From NCBI GenBank assembly GCA_005888755.1, contig VBBQ01000033.1:79377-102863 (forward strand): DNA of 23,487 bases, read 5' to 3'. The notes under the pieces are model-generated. The model made no database searches. It worked only from the letters and a program-made list of their open reading frames with translations, and had not been told where the DNA came from. Source of the stretch: Candidatus Bathyarchaeota archaeon. GTDB lineage: Archaea; Thermoproteota; Bathyarchaeia; 40CM-2-53-6. Positions within the stretch are counted from its first letter, which is position 1. Each line of letters starts with the position of its first letter. Shown here piece after piece: positions 14,431 to 21,891 of this stretch. The translations under genes were made by a program, and so were the position numbers.

Positions 14431-14618
14431 ACCGCAACGTCGCCAATCGGGCTTGGTCCGGGCCCAGGTCTTCCTGCTAGTGCGTTCAGCTGGTTGGAGA
14501 GGGCGTTGAGAGCATCGAGACTCTGATTCTTGGCCAGCTGGTCTTGCGCGGTTTCAACTTTCACTGTCAGGGCGCTCTTGATTCCGGCATTGTCAAGGCC
14601 AGAGTCTCTGATGAGGCT
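14427..14618 (-). pseudogene. FIMAH-like domain remnant of a secreted protein
   Basis: Minus-strand frame between an in-frame stop (14619-14621) and the Pro-rich sequence GRPGPGPSP. It reads SLIRDSGLDNAGIKSALTVK and continues VETAQDQLAKNQSLDALNAL then SNQLNALAG. This matches the usual pattern of the FIMAH-type helical domain found near the C-termini of secreted bacterial and archaeal proteins (GIxxxLxxKxxxAxxxLxxGxxxxAxNxLxxFxxxVNA). No signal peptide or preceding domain is in frame, so it is probably the tail of a deleted gene. The frame stays open to 14202, beneath the small plus-strand membrane protein. Confidence 0.5.
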
Positions 14619-14897
14619 CTACTCCCCTTCGAACCGCGCTACTCGGATAAGTACCAGTTGGACCATAGCTGATCCAAATTACACCCGGGGAAATGCAAGG
14701 ATACCTAGAGATATCGTCCTCAGCATGGCAGAAAAAGGGTCGTCTCATTGGTCGGCGCGTCTAATAAGGGACTTGGGTTTTGATGGCCTTGGCGAATATA
14801 TTGGGCTGAAATGTGATCTGTCAAGGGATAGTGGTTTCAAGCAATTTCATGCTAATTCTGTCGGGCGCTGAATCTCTTCCTTGTAGGTTCTCTGCAA

Positions 14898-15284
14898 ATG
14901 ACTCTCTTAGAAGTCAATGGGCAGACGCCAAGCCTTAGTCATGTTTGTGATGTTTGTAGGCACAAAGAAGCTATGCCCTCCACAGGGAGAGTTAACTGGG
15001 ATGCTGCGGTTAGGAAGATTCGTTCCGTTGGCTTGAGGAGGCGGGGTCGTCTTTGGCCAAGATTTGGAGGAGGAAAAGAAGACCCGCGCAGAACGGGGTG
15101 CAAGCAATCTTTTCGAGTGGGAGTCAGGGAAGAGGTAGGACTCACGCTAGGTTTGCGTCCGATGAGTTCGAAGACGATATCGAACCAAGCGGTCGTCCAG
15201 ATCATGTGTCTTCAAGATCACCGAATCTCTCGAAAAGCCACGGAAAGCGTTCGCCTGTGCACCTCTCCAAGATCCTTACGGTAA
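14898..15284 (+). CDS. Doubtful ORF with a CxxC pair, 128 aa
   Basis: ATG-started ORF whose first 45 residues (MTLLEVNGQTPSLSHVCDVC then RHKEAMPSTGRVNWDAAVRK) look protein-like and include C-x2-C. After that it becomes Arg-rich and overlaps, in another frame, the N-terminal part of the secreted protein called at 15053. It may be a small cytoplasmic gene whose true end was lost by a frameshift near 15035, or a chance ORF. No function is proposed. Confidence 0.25.
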   Translation: MTLLEVNGQTPSLSHVCDVCRHKEAMPSTGRVNWDAAVRKIRSVGLRRRGRLWPRFGGGKEDPRRTGCKQSFRVGVREEVGLTLGLRPMSSKTISNQAVVQIMCLQDHRISRKATESVRLCTSPRSLR

Positions 15285-16099
15285 CGGTCCTAGCGATGAT
15301 CATGCTGACGACTGTCGTAGGCTTCAGCGAGATCAACCCGAATGTTCAACATCATACCGACAAGAGCTCTAACGGTACGGGAACGAGTCCACCTGTCAGA
15401 ACTCTTAGGACCCTAGCTCCAAGTTTCTACACAGTCTCCAACGTACCGGAGGCAATGGTTTCAAGCAACGAGAGTTACACGGGGATGATCGCGACCAACT
15501 CGAATGACTTCATCATAGTGCAGATCGCTTATTCTCAAGGAACCGGGGGAAATCTTCCAGACATTGCCAAAGTCACAGACACCCAATCCAGCAATTACAC
15601 GAGAACCGCTAGTGCCTCCCCGGGGGTTGCAGAAAATTTCTGGGAACAAGTCTGGACCGGCAGAGCTTCTCTAACAAGTTCTACGAACATAACCGCAAGC
15701 CCTGACTGGTTTACCTGTCAGAAGCCATGCGTAGCCTCGATAATAATCACGATGACCATCGGCCGGTATAGAGGGGTCGCAGGGGTAGGCTCCTCGACCA
15801 GCATAGCACCGAGTACCTCTTCCACTTCTCAATCGGTGAACGTAACTCCGACTCAGGCTGACTCGATGCTTGTCGAGTTGCTCAGTCACGGTGCCTACAG
15901 CGGCTGTGGAATAGATGCCCCGCAACCGGATGCTGGGCAGACCTCAAGAAATTGTTTCACCGCGACGACTGAAAGAACAGAACTCTTCGATCATTCCGTA
16001 TCAGCTACCCAAACGTACACCGAATCGTACTCTTGGGCTCAGGTCGAGGTCCAGAGAGGCATTTACCTCGAACTCAAGGGTAACATCGTTAGCGCCTGA
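15053..16099 (+). CDS. Secreted or N-anchored surface protein, 348 aa
   Basis: Exported protein with a basic N-terminus, one hydrophobic segment ILTVTVLAMIMLTTVVGF (about 74-91 from this start), then about 255 outer residues. The outer part is beta-rich with many sequons: NDFIIVQIAYSQGTGGNLPD, VTDTQSSNYTRTAS, ENFWEQVWTGRASLTSSTNI, and QADSMLVELLSHGAYSGCG. The pattern resembles secreted jelly-roll-like domains carrying V-T-D-x-x-x-N-x-Y-T strands, but no enzyme motif is seen. C225 and C229 (TCQKPC), C291 and C303 could form disulfides. The TTG at 15053 has GGAGG 12 nt upstream; GTG at 15206 or 15257 would give a more usual signal peptide, and 15257 puts the hydrophobic core right at the N-terminus. 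The start is therefore uncertain. Confidence 0.65.
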   Translation: MAKIWRRKRRPAQNGVQAIFSSGSQGRGRTHARFASDEFEDDIEPSGRPDHVSSRSPNLSKSHGKRSPVHLSKILTVTVLAMIMLTTVVGFSEINPNVQHHTDKSSNGTGTSPPVRTLRTLAPSFYTVSNVPEAMVSSNESYTGMIATNSNDFIIVQIAYSQGTGGNLPDIAKVTDTQSSNYTRTASASPGVAENFWEQVWTGRASLTSSTNITASPDWFTCQKPCVASIIITMTIGRYRGVAGVGSSTSIAPSTSSTSQSVNVTPTQADSMLVELLSHGAYSGCGIDAPQPDAGQTSRNCFTATTERTELFDHSVSATQTYTESYSWAQVEVQRGIYLELKGNIVSA

Positions 16100-16186
16100 T
16101 CACGGCTGGCTTGTCTTCCTATGTCTCTCTGGAGTTGGAGGAGATACCCCTAATAGCTGCATCATGGCTCCTGTATGGTGAGAACG

Positions 16187-16492
16187 ATGAGGATTACACC
16201 GATCGATTTCTCGCAAAATCTCCTCTTGGGCGCTTTCAAGAATCCTATAGCCAGAGTCCTCGAAGAGGCGAGGATGGGTGGAAACATGGAGCAGACCGTG
16301 TCCATGCTCTCCGAAGCCACCAAACTCGATTACCCAACCGTTGAATCCGCACTACAAGACCTAACAAAGCTCGGCCTAGCGCATCCGACCCGGAAGATTG
16401 GAAACGTGCAAGCCTACAAGTTCAACCTTGAGAACGGGCTTCGCTCGCTCCTAGGCCGAACAGACCAACTGCAACTCGGCAAACGAAAGTAG
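16187..16492 (+). CDS. Winged-helix transcription regulator, 101 aa
   Basis: Small archaeal wHTH protein, probably a DNA-binding repressor. The fold reads: helix PIARVLEEARMGGNMEQTVS, helix-turn-helix MLSEATKLDYPTVESALQDL with the recognition helix at PTVESALQDLTKLG, then a wing with LAHPTRKIGNVQAYKFNLEN. This order resembles MarR/ArsR-like archaeal regulators. The start at 16187 is preferred over the ATG at 16175 because GGTGAG lies 5 nt before it; a CTAATAG box about 36 nt upstream agrees. It follows the secreted-protein gene by about 90 bases and may control it (inference). Confidence 0.7.
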   Translation: MRITPIDFSQNLLLGAFKNPIARVLEEARMGGNMEQTVSMLSEATKLDYPTVESALQDLTKLGLAHPTRKIGNVQAYKFNLENGLRSLLGRTDQLQLGKRK

Positions 16493-16494
16493 GA

Positions 16495-16656
16495 CTAGTC
16501 CAACCCGGAACATCGGAATGATCTAGCAAACGCCTCCGCCCAATTCCGAAAGGCGGGCGATTGTCTCGGTTCCTCGATGATCGTTCCGGTTACGTCTTTA
16601 TCTGGAATGAAATCTTTCTCGATCTGAGGCTCGTTGCCGGATCCAGTTGGGCTCAA
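16495..16656 (-). CDS. Possible small hypothetical protein, 53 aa
   Basis: Minus-strand TTG-started ORF reading LSPTGSGNEPQIEKDFIPDK and continuing DVTGTIIEEPRQSPAFRNWA then EAFARSFRC. The acidic middle and amphipathic end look protein-like, and its stop lies three bases beyond the stop of the convergent wHTH gene. There is no TATA box or ribosome site, and the plus strand over the same bases is also open, so the strand is not certain. It is an alternative to calling this stretch the 5' part of the TolB-like remnant. Confidence 0.3.
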   Translation of the reverse strand: MSPTGSGNEPQIEKDFIPDKDVTGTIIEEPRQSPAFRNWAEAFARSFRCSGLD

Positions 16657-17076
16657 GGGCTGGCTCAGAGGACCTATCGGTCCAAGCGAGAAGACGAAGA
16701 GAGCCCCCGTTGAGGCTGGACAGGCGTAGGATAGCTGTTCTGCCGTTCTCGAACATGAGCCCGGATCCTAACGACGAATATTTTGCTGACGGGTTTACTG
16801 AGGGGTTGATTGCAACCATATCGAAGATCCGAGAGGTCGGCGTGGTTTCTCGTACCTCTGTGATGCAGTATCGGAAGAATCCGAAGCCGATCCGGGATGT
16901 GGCTGAGGAGCTCCACGGGCTCGATTCTTGAAGGGAGTGTCCGAAAGGCCTGTAACAAGGTGCGCGTCACGATTCAACTAGTAGACGCAGAGCAGGACAA
17001 ACATGAATGGACCGAGAGCTATGATAGCAGTCTCGCCGACATTTTCGCGATCCAGAGCGCCCTCTATGGGTGCTAA
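16647..17076 (+). pseudogene. Frameshifted TolB-N / adenylate-cyclase-type domain fragment
   Basis: Two plus-strand frames join into the TolB-N-like module found at the C-terminal side of many class III adenylate cyclase and TPR regulators. The first part reads RRRIAVLPFSNMSPDPNDEY, then FADGFTEGLIATISKIREV, VVSRTSVMQYRKNPKPI and RDVAEELHG, and hits a stop at 16929-16931. Moving one frame at about 16920 continues the same family sequence: SILEGSVRKACNKVRVTIQL, VDAEQDKHEWTESYDSSLAD and IFAIQSA, until TAA 17074-17076. The expected wording across the joint is xELxVGxILEGSVRK, so a net indel sits there. No cyclase domain precedes it and no TPR repeats follow. A broken gene or recent transfer relic; the internal shift alone could be a sequencing error. 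Confidence 0.75.
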
Positions 17077-17272
17077 CTCGAAAGGGAATAGATCTGCTGC
17101 CATTATTGATTCAATGGGTGGCTTATTGGTCGAAATGCGACGCAGCTCGGCTCTCTTCAGACGGCCGACCACGCACTCTAAAAGAGATCTATCCCGTGAC
17201 AGTCCACGTCTAGTGCGAGCGTGTAGACTTGGTAGCGCAAGCGGTCACCGCCATAGTGAATATCACGTTTTT

Positions 17273-17295
17273 CCTGGTTAACGTGGCTTACCAGG
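17273..17295. terminator. Inverted repeat just downstream of the Hint protein gene
   Basis: CCTGGT (17273-17278) and ACCAGG (17290-17295) form a 6-bp stem with an 11-base loop, about 20 bases beyond the minus-strand stop at 17315. A transcript-end role is plausible but unproven: no T-run follows on the minus strand. Confidence 0.3.
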
Positions 17296-17314
17296 ATTAT
17301 GCTGGGGGATAATT

Positions 17315-20300
17315 CTACATCTTCAATGGATCGAGGTAGCCATTCGCGATATAGTTTCCAGGCGCTGTTGTGTAAATGTCGTACATCAGGTGGTTCCCAC
17401 CGTTCTCATAGTGGATACTTGTTATCGGAACCCAAGTTTGTGATATGGCATCGAAGAGGTCGTAGCCCACCTTGACATCGGTTACGGACATTAAAGTCAC
17501 CGTGCCATCTGGCATTTTCACGTAGAGCTTCTGGGCCGGATTCTGATCAACTATCAATGGCTTGCCCGTGGAAGTGCCGATGACCATCTGGTTGTGAGTC
17601 ATCACGGCAACGAACTTCGTGATCGTCGTGATCACGTACTGGTGTGTAGTCATGTCGTACGAGAGGAGCTGCATGCCAACATGCAATGATTGAACAGGGA
17701 CTTGGGTCCCGTCGGCTAGAGTTATCAGTGTGCCAGCGGAGACGCTGCCGCCTCCACCACACCCGCAACTGATGCCAACATAGACTGAGGCTGTGTGGGA
17801 TTGTGATGGCGAAACGCATAGACCAGAGGAGCAGGTGCCTGTGATAGTCACCGTGCCACTGCCACTCCCACCCGTTATCGTGACTGTCACAGTCGCCTGA
17901 CCACCAGGAGAAAGCGTTACGCTTGACGAACTTAGTGAGACCGTTTGACCTCCGCCAGAGTAGGAGAGGCTAATGGTGCCAGAGAACCCTAGGCTTGTTA
18001 CTGTAAGGGTGTCCTGAACAGTGTATCCAGGAGTGAGCGCATAGCTACACCCCGGGGACCCGCAGCTCAGTGAGACGCCGAAGTCTGCCACTCTAAGCAA
18101 AAATACACTTCCCTCTCCCCACTGGCCTGAGTTTCCCTGTAAGCTGATGGTGTATGTTCCTGGAACGGTGCTACTTGCTACGTTGAGAGTGAGCGTTGAG
18201 GAAATGCTACCTCCAGATGGGATCGTCATTGTTTGCGGGTTGAAGCTGAATGTGACCCCCGAGGGCAGGCCTCCGGTGATGTACAGTGACACTGGACCCG
18301 AGTAGCTGTTGTCGCTGTAAGCGGTCACGGTCACTGAGCCAGAGCCACCTGGGGCGATAGTAACCGATGGGGAGACTCCTATGTGGAAATTGCCAACCTC
18401 AACCGTAACGGTTGTCGTATAGGAAAGTGAACCGCTAACGGCCGTCACGGTGACGATGTAGTTACCGATTGGAGTGTTCCAAGGCACGCTCGTGGTCAGT
18501 TGACTGGAGCCTGTGCCGCCCGAACTTAGGTTGACGGTTGTCGTGCTCAGCGATCCGGTGACTCCGGATTGCCCTGTAGCGGATAGAGAAACCGCGCCGG
18601 CGAAATGAACGCTTGCCAAGTTTATGGTGCTGCTACCCGATGCGGGTTGCTGGTAAGCACCGGACTGTTGGAGGCTGACAATGCTCGGGCTCGAAGAGAC
18701 GCTGAAACTAGGTCCAATTGTTAGAGGGACGTTGACTGTGCGAGTGAGGCCCCCACCTGTTGCGGTCACTGTGACGCTGTACGAGCCTGATGAGACTGAG
18801 TTCGGAATCGACATCGCTAGGGCAGAGTTGACCGTTCCGTCTGCGGAGAGGGTGACGCTGGCTGGAGTGAGAGTTGCTGTTATGCCGGAAGGTGCGGCAG
18901 CGGAGAGTGACAGAGTGCCGCTGAACCCGCCGGTGCTTGTCGCCGTAATCGTGGTGGAAGCCGAGTCACCGTTCACACTGACGGAAGCAGGGTTGGCAGA
19001 GATGGTGAAGTCGGGGATCCGCACGACGAGAGTGATCGTGACGCTGTGGGTGCGCACTGGGGGATTACCGCTTAAGGCTGTAACGGTAACCGAATATGTG
19101 CCGGCAACACTGCCGGAGCTAATCGCGAGATTAGTAGAAGCCTGCCCCATCGACGAAAGTCGGTAGAACCCTTCGGGGGGTTGGCTGAGCGAGGCGACCG
19201 GCCCGTTAGCCACGGATGGTGAAACATTCGAGGTCAGCGAGACTTTTCCGTAGAATCCGCTCCCGGCGTTGAGGCTTATGCCACAGTTCCCTTGGTATCC
19301 TCCGACTTGGAGAGAGAGAGTGTTGCAACCTGATGAGATGCCAAAGTCTCCCTCCGGACCGAGGTTCAGAGTGACGCTCGTATCTTTCCAAGCGGTGCCG
19401 GGCGAGGAGAGAGATCCGCCAGTTTGTGCACTGTATGTGATTTTGAGTGTAGGCGAGACGGGGTCGTTGTGGGGAACGTCCCATTCAACAATGTCAAAGG
19501 TGGATGTGTCAACCGCACACGTGGGGCCTCCTGGAAAGCCGGTTGGGGTTTGGTTAGCGGGACTGCAATTGTGACTTTCGTCTTGGACGGGAGTCTCGAC
19601 GAAGCCATCCATAGTCCCCGACAGCATATCTTTCCATTGGAATGTAGGGGGAGCAATCCGTTGGGGAGTGAGAGCCTTGATCAGGCTCTCGATGCAATGG
19701 CACACCCGCTCTGCAAGGGCAACCCCTGATCCGATGGCGAAACAGACCAGGACTGACGGTGGATCAACCAAGCACAGGCCTGTCACAACGAGAGATTCGG
19801 TAAAGTCAGCGACTAGGCTGACGCTCGTATCAGGGCTCTGGCGTGGAACAGTTGTTTGAATATTGTATCCGTAAAGGTGGTTGGCTGCAGGATGGAACCA
19901 AGCACTCGCAGTATCGGAGGGAGAAGTCTTCTGGACACTGATTTTCGCATCTGTAAGATACGCAGATCCATAGTTCGGCTCATCCATCCGCACGCCATGG
20001 TCGGAAGTAAGTCCGCCCGTTGAAGGACATGTAGAGACCCCGCAAACAGCCATGTCACGATTAGGTGAGAGAGATAGCATCCCAGACGGATCGTCCAGGC
20101 CGACTGTTTCTCGCCTGTTCCATGGATCTGCGAATTCAAGCCCGTGATATCCAAACTCTATAGTGTTCTCCGTTTTTGACTGAAAGACGAGGAAGCTGAA
20201 CGAGTTAGTGCACCAATCCATGTGACAAAGTCCAGTTGATCCCTGGGTGAATATGTCATCCCAGATGACGCCGAAGTAGTTGGACTGACAAGAGTTCGGA

Positions 20301-20995
20301 TTACATACACCTGTTGGAGGTTTGTAGAACCTTATCTTGCCGACAGGATTCGCAGAGGGATCCAGAGGTTTCGCAAGCGGGGCTATGATGCTCTCCGGGA
20401 CATCGTGAAAGACCCCGTTCGAATCTACAGTGTCTTGTGCAGGTATGCTCGGATTTATGGGACAGTTGTCCATCGTACCATTGTACGAGAATGCTGCCCA
20501 ACCGTTGGAGCATACGAAAATCCTAGTGTAGGGTCGACCCCAGAAGAAAAATGGGAATGTAAAATCAACCCATGTTCCCTGATTTCTGGCCGTGAGCCCT
20601 GAATCCGTGCAGGGATTTATCGAGTTGCAATGGTCCGGGTCGCCTATATAGTAGGCAGCGTAGTTGGTGACGGTGTAGCTGTGTGGGAGACGGCTTGATG
20701 CTCCGCCCATTATTCGAAGAACGTATCGGTCATTGTCATTTCCGTCCCAGTTTCTGGTGAAGGAATAGACCTCTACCCCTAATGATAATTGTGCATCGTT
20801 CGACGCAGTTCCGCCGATGTAAGTGTTGGACAGTGTTACTGGTCCAGCGGTTCCCTGTCGATACTCGAAGGTTCCTGTTGGACGGCCTGCGGTCCAGGAT
20901 GTGTCGGCAAACACGGGGGTTATCGAGACTAGAACAGACACTGTTATGACCAGTATCGATAACGTGATCTTTTCCGGTCTTCTCCACGAGTTCAA
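17315..20995 (-). CDS. Large secreted protein with five Ig-like repeats and a C-terminal Hint domain, 1226 aa
   Basis: Exported surface protein. Signal peptide 1-30 (hydrophobic core LSILVITVSVLVSITPVFA, then D31). The N-terminal part (about 31-375) is Cys-rich and contains FPFFFWGRPYTRIFVCSNGW, like the F-x-F-x-G-x-x-Y-x-x-x-x-V-x-S-N-G core of adhesion proteins. A hydrophobic patch (LVCFAIGSGVALAERVC) lies around 420. Five COG1470-like Ig repeats follow at about 549-659, 660-760, 761-868, 869-969 and 970-1074, then CGCGGGG and a Hint domain at about 1084-1226. Hint domains come from the intein/hedgehog self-processing family. Here the first residue is Ser (SVSAGTLITLADG) rather than Cys. 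The block-B His is not evident (VDQNPAQ), and the end reads GNYIANGYLDPLKM with no final Asn. TTG start with GGGAGGTG upstream. Confidence 0.85.
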   Translation of the reverse strand: MNSWRRPEKITLSILVITVSVLVSITPVFADTSWTAGRPTGTFEYRQGTAGPVTLSNTYIGGTASNDAQLSLGVEVYSFTRNWDGNDNDRYVLRIMGGASSRLPHSYTVTNYAAYYIGDPDHCNSINPCTDSGLTARNQGTWVDFTFPFFFWGRPYTRIFVCSNGWAAFSYNGTMDNCPINPSIPAQDTVDSNGVFHDVPESIIAPLAKPLDPSANPVGKIRFYKPPTGVCNPNSCQSNYFGVIWDDIFTQGSTGLCHMDWCTNSFSFLVFQSKTENTIEFGYHGLEFADPWNRRETVGLDDPSGMLSLSPNRDMAVCGVSTCPSTGGLTSDHGVRMDEPNYGSAYLTDAKISVQKTSPSDTASAWFHPAANHLYGYNIQTTVPRQSPDTSVSLVADFTESLVVTGLCLVDPPSVLVCFAIGSGVALAERVCHCIESLIKALTPQRIAPPTFQWKDMLSGTMDGFVETPVQDESHNCSPANQTPTGFPGGPTCAVDTSTFDIVEWDVPHNDPVSPTLKITYSAQTGGSLSSPGTAWKDTSVTLNLGPEGDFGISSGCNTLSLQVGGYQGNCGISLNAGSGFYGKVSLTSNVSPSVANGPVASLSQPPEGFYRLSSMGQASTNLAISSGSVAGTYSVTVTALSGNPPVRTHSVTITLVVRIPDFTISANPASVSVNGDSASTTITATSTGGFSGTLSLSAAAPSGITATLTPASVTLSADGTVNSALAMSIPNSVSSGSYSVTVTATGGGLTRTVNVPLTIGPSFSVSSSPSIVSLQQSGAYQQPASGSSTINLASVHFAGAVSLSATGQSGVTGSLSTTTVNLSSGGTGSSQLTTSVPWNTPIGNYIVTVTAVSGSLSYTTTVTVEVGNFHIGVSPSVTIAPGGSGSVTVTAYSDNSYSGPVSLYITGGLPSGVTFSFNPQTMTIPSGGSISSTLTLNVASSTVPGTYTISLQGNSGQWGEGSVFLLRVADFGVSLSCGSPGCSYALTPGYTVQDTLTVTSLGFSGTISLSYSGGGQTVSLSSSSVTLSPGGQATVTVTITGGSGSGTVTITGTCSSGLCVSPSQSHTASVYVGISCGCGGGGSVSAGTLITLADGTQVPVQSLHVGMQLLSYDMTTHQYVITTITKFVAVMTHNQMVIGTSTGKPLIVDQNPAQKLYVKMPDGTVTLMSVTDVKVGYDLFDAISQTWVPITSIHYENGGNHLMYDIYTTAPGNYIANGYLDPLKM

Positions 20996-21147
20996 GGTGA
21001 GCTTACACCTCCCAATTGACTCCTGGCATTATGCAGTTTAGTGTGAGAGAAAGCAGAATGTCTGAATTCGTATTCCTCCTTTAAGAATAATCTTGTTGTT
21101 GCAATGGCGACACTTAGGAAGTGTGCACATTGTTGCGAGGTACGCAT
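20992..21147 (-). CDS. Possible 51-codon leader ORF overlapping the Hint protein start
   Basis: A minus-strand ATG-to-TGA frame whose TGA (20992-20994) overlaps the TTG start (20993-20995) of the 1226-aa gene as TTGA. The product begins MRTSQQCAHFLSVAIATTRL and is otherwise unremarkable. It contains AAAGGAGG internally and the GGGAGGTG ribosome site of the next gene. Overlapping stop/start pairs can couple translation, but the product has no motif and its own start lacks a clear signal, so it may be chance. Confidence 0.25.
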   Translation of the reverse strand: MRTSQQCAHFLSVAIATTRLFLKEEYEFRHSAFSHTKLHNARSQLGGVSSP

Positions 21148-21211
21148 AAGGCCGGGGGCTTGTTGCTGAATTGGATATTAGGGGTTTGAAAAATTGTTCT
21201 GTGCTATTGTT

Positions 21212-21553
21212 CTATGACAAAGCTCTGTGAACGTCCTCTTTGAATCGTGCTTTAGCGGTGGCTGGGGGTTTGAGGGTTCCCTGAATCGTGTGCGGAGAGG
21301 GTCGTCCGTCCATTAGCGCCATCGCGGTCTCATAGGCGCGAAGCGCTTGCAATCCCTGCGCAGTTGTTCGGACGAATTTTCTTCTCTCGTCAATCTCATA
21401 CTCAACTAGGTTGGAGCTGGAGAGATGGTCGAGACTGGGCTTCAGGATCTTGTAAGAGAGGTTTTGGAATGCGAGTAGCTGGCTTATCGTGAGCCCGTTG
21501 TAGACGCAGGACTTCAGGATACCTGCCATTATCTGGAATCTGTCTCTGCGCAA
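21212..21553 (-). CDS. Archaeal winged-helix regulator (HTH_45-like), 113 aa
   Basis: DNA-binding regulator of the small archaeal HTH_45 type. From the TTG at 21553 it begins MRRDRFQIMAGILKSCVYNG (first codon TTG), the typical family start. It continues with LTISQLLAFQNLSYKILKPS, in which the recognition helix is near SYKILKPSLDHL, and a wing with LVEYEIDERRKFVRTTAQG, then a C-terminal helix for dimerisation (GLQALRAYETAMALM). The frame is open 49 codons further up to 21700, but a CTTTATC box (21588-21594) centred about 38 nt before this TTG, plus AAGGT about 8 nt upstream, supports the shorter model. Located between the Hint protein and the anchored surface protein, same strand; it may regulate either. 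Confidence 0.75.
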   Translation of the reverse strand: MRRDRFQIMAGILKSCVYNGLTISQLLAFQNLSYKILKPSLDHLSSSNLVEYEIDERRKFVRTTAQGLQALRAYETAMALMDGRPSPHTIQGTLKPPATAKARFKEDVHRALS

Positions 21554-21587
21554 GAAGTTGACCTTGTGGAAAACACAAACGTGTCGA

Positions 21588-21594
21588 GATAAAG
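21588..21594 (-). promoter_or_regulatory. TATA-like box of the HTH_45-like regulator
   Basis: The minus strand reads CTTTATC, centred about 38 nt before the TTG at 21553. It lies inside the longer version of the frame and is the main reason for preferring the short gene model. Confidence 0.45.
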
Positions 21595-21690
21595 TGGATC
21601 GGATTTTTTCTACTAGAAAAAGTACGTTTCGCATAGCCCGCCATTCCGGCATGATTGGGTTATGGGTCGTAGCCTGTGTGGAAGCTGCCG

Positions 21691-21816
21691 TCAGGACCAT
21701 GTACCCCGGAAGAGATTGTCTTCTTCTCCGTAATAGTACGTGCCCGTGTTTTGGAGGGCATAGAGATAGAGTGCGAGTTTGTAGGCTTGGTAGATTCGGT
21801 GTTCAGAGACGGCCGT
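21691..21816 (-). pseudogene. Start-less 41-codon frame, possible gene remnant
   Basis: Between a TGA (21817-21819) and a TGA (21691-21693) the minus strand reads TAVSEHRIYQAYKLALYLYA then LQNTGTYYYGEEDNLFRGTW S. The Tyr-rich amphipathic text looks much more like protein than the other frames do, yet there is no ATG, GTG or TTG. It could be the tail of a decayed gene between the anchored surface protein and the regulator. The plus strand is open here too, so this is tentative. Confidence 0.3.
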
Positions 21817-21891
21817 TCAGGGGTGCATTGTTGGAGAGGTTCGGGTCGGTGGGTAGGAATGGGCTGGTGGAGCGGGTGTTGCTGGCCGGCT

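Noticed and set aside
18681-19166. 161-codon plus-strand ORF inside the 1226-aa gene.
   Set aside because: Low-complexity V/P/E/T pattern is the mirror of the Ser/Thr/Gly-rich Ig repeats on the minus strand.
21104-21169. 21-residue Cys-rich frame (KCAHCCEVRIRPGACC) after a TTTAAGAATA box.
   Set aside because: Five Cys in 21 codons is striking, but the length allows chance, and the box may serve the minus strand.
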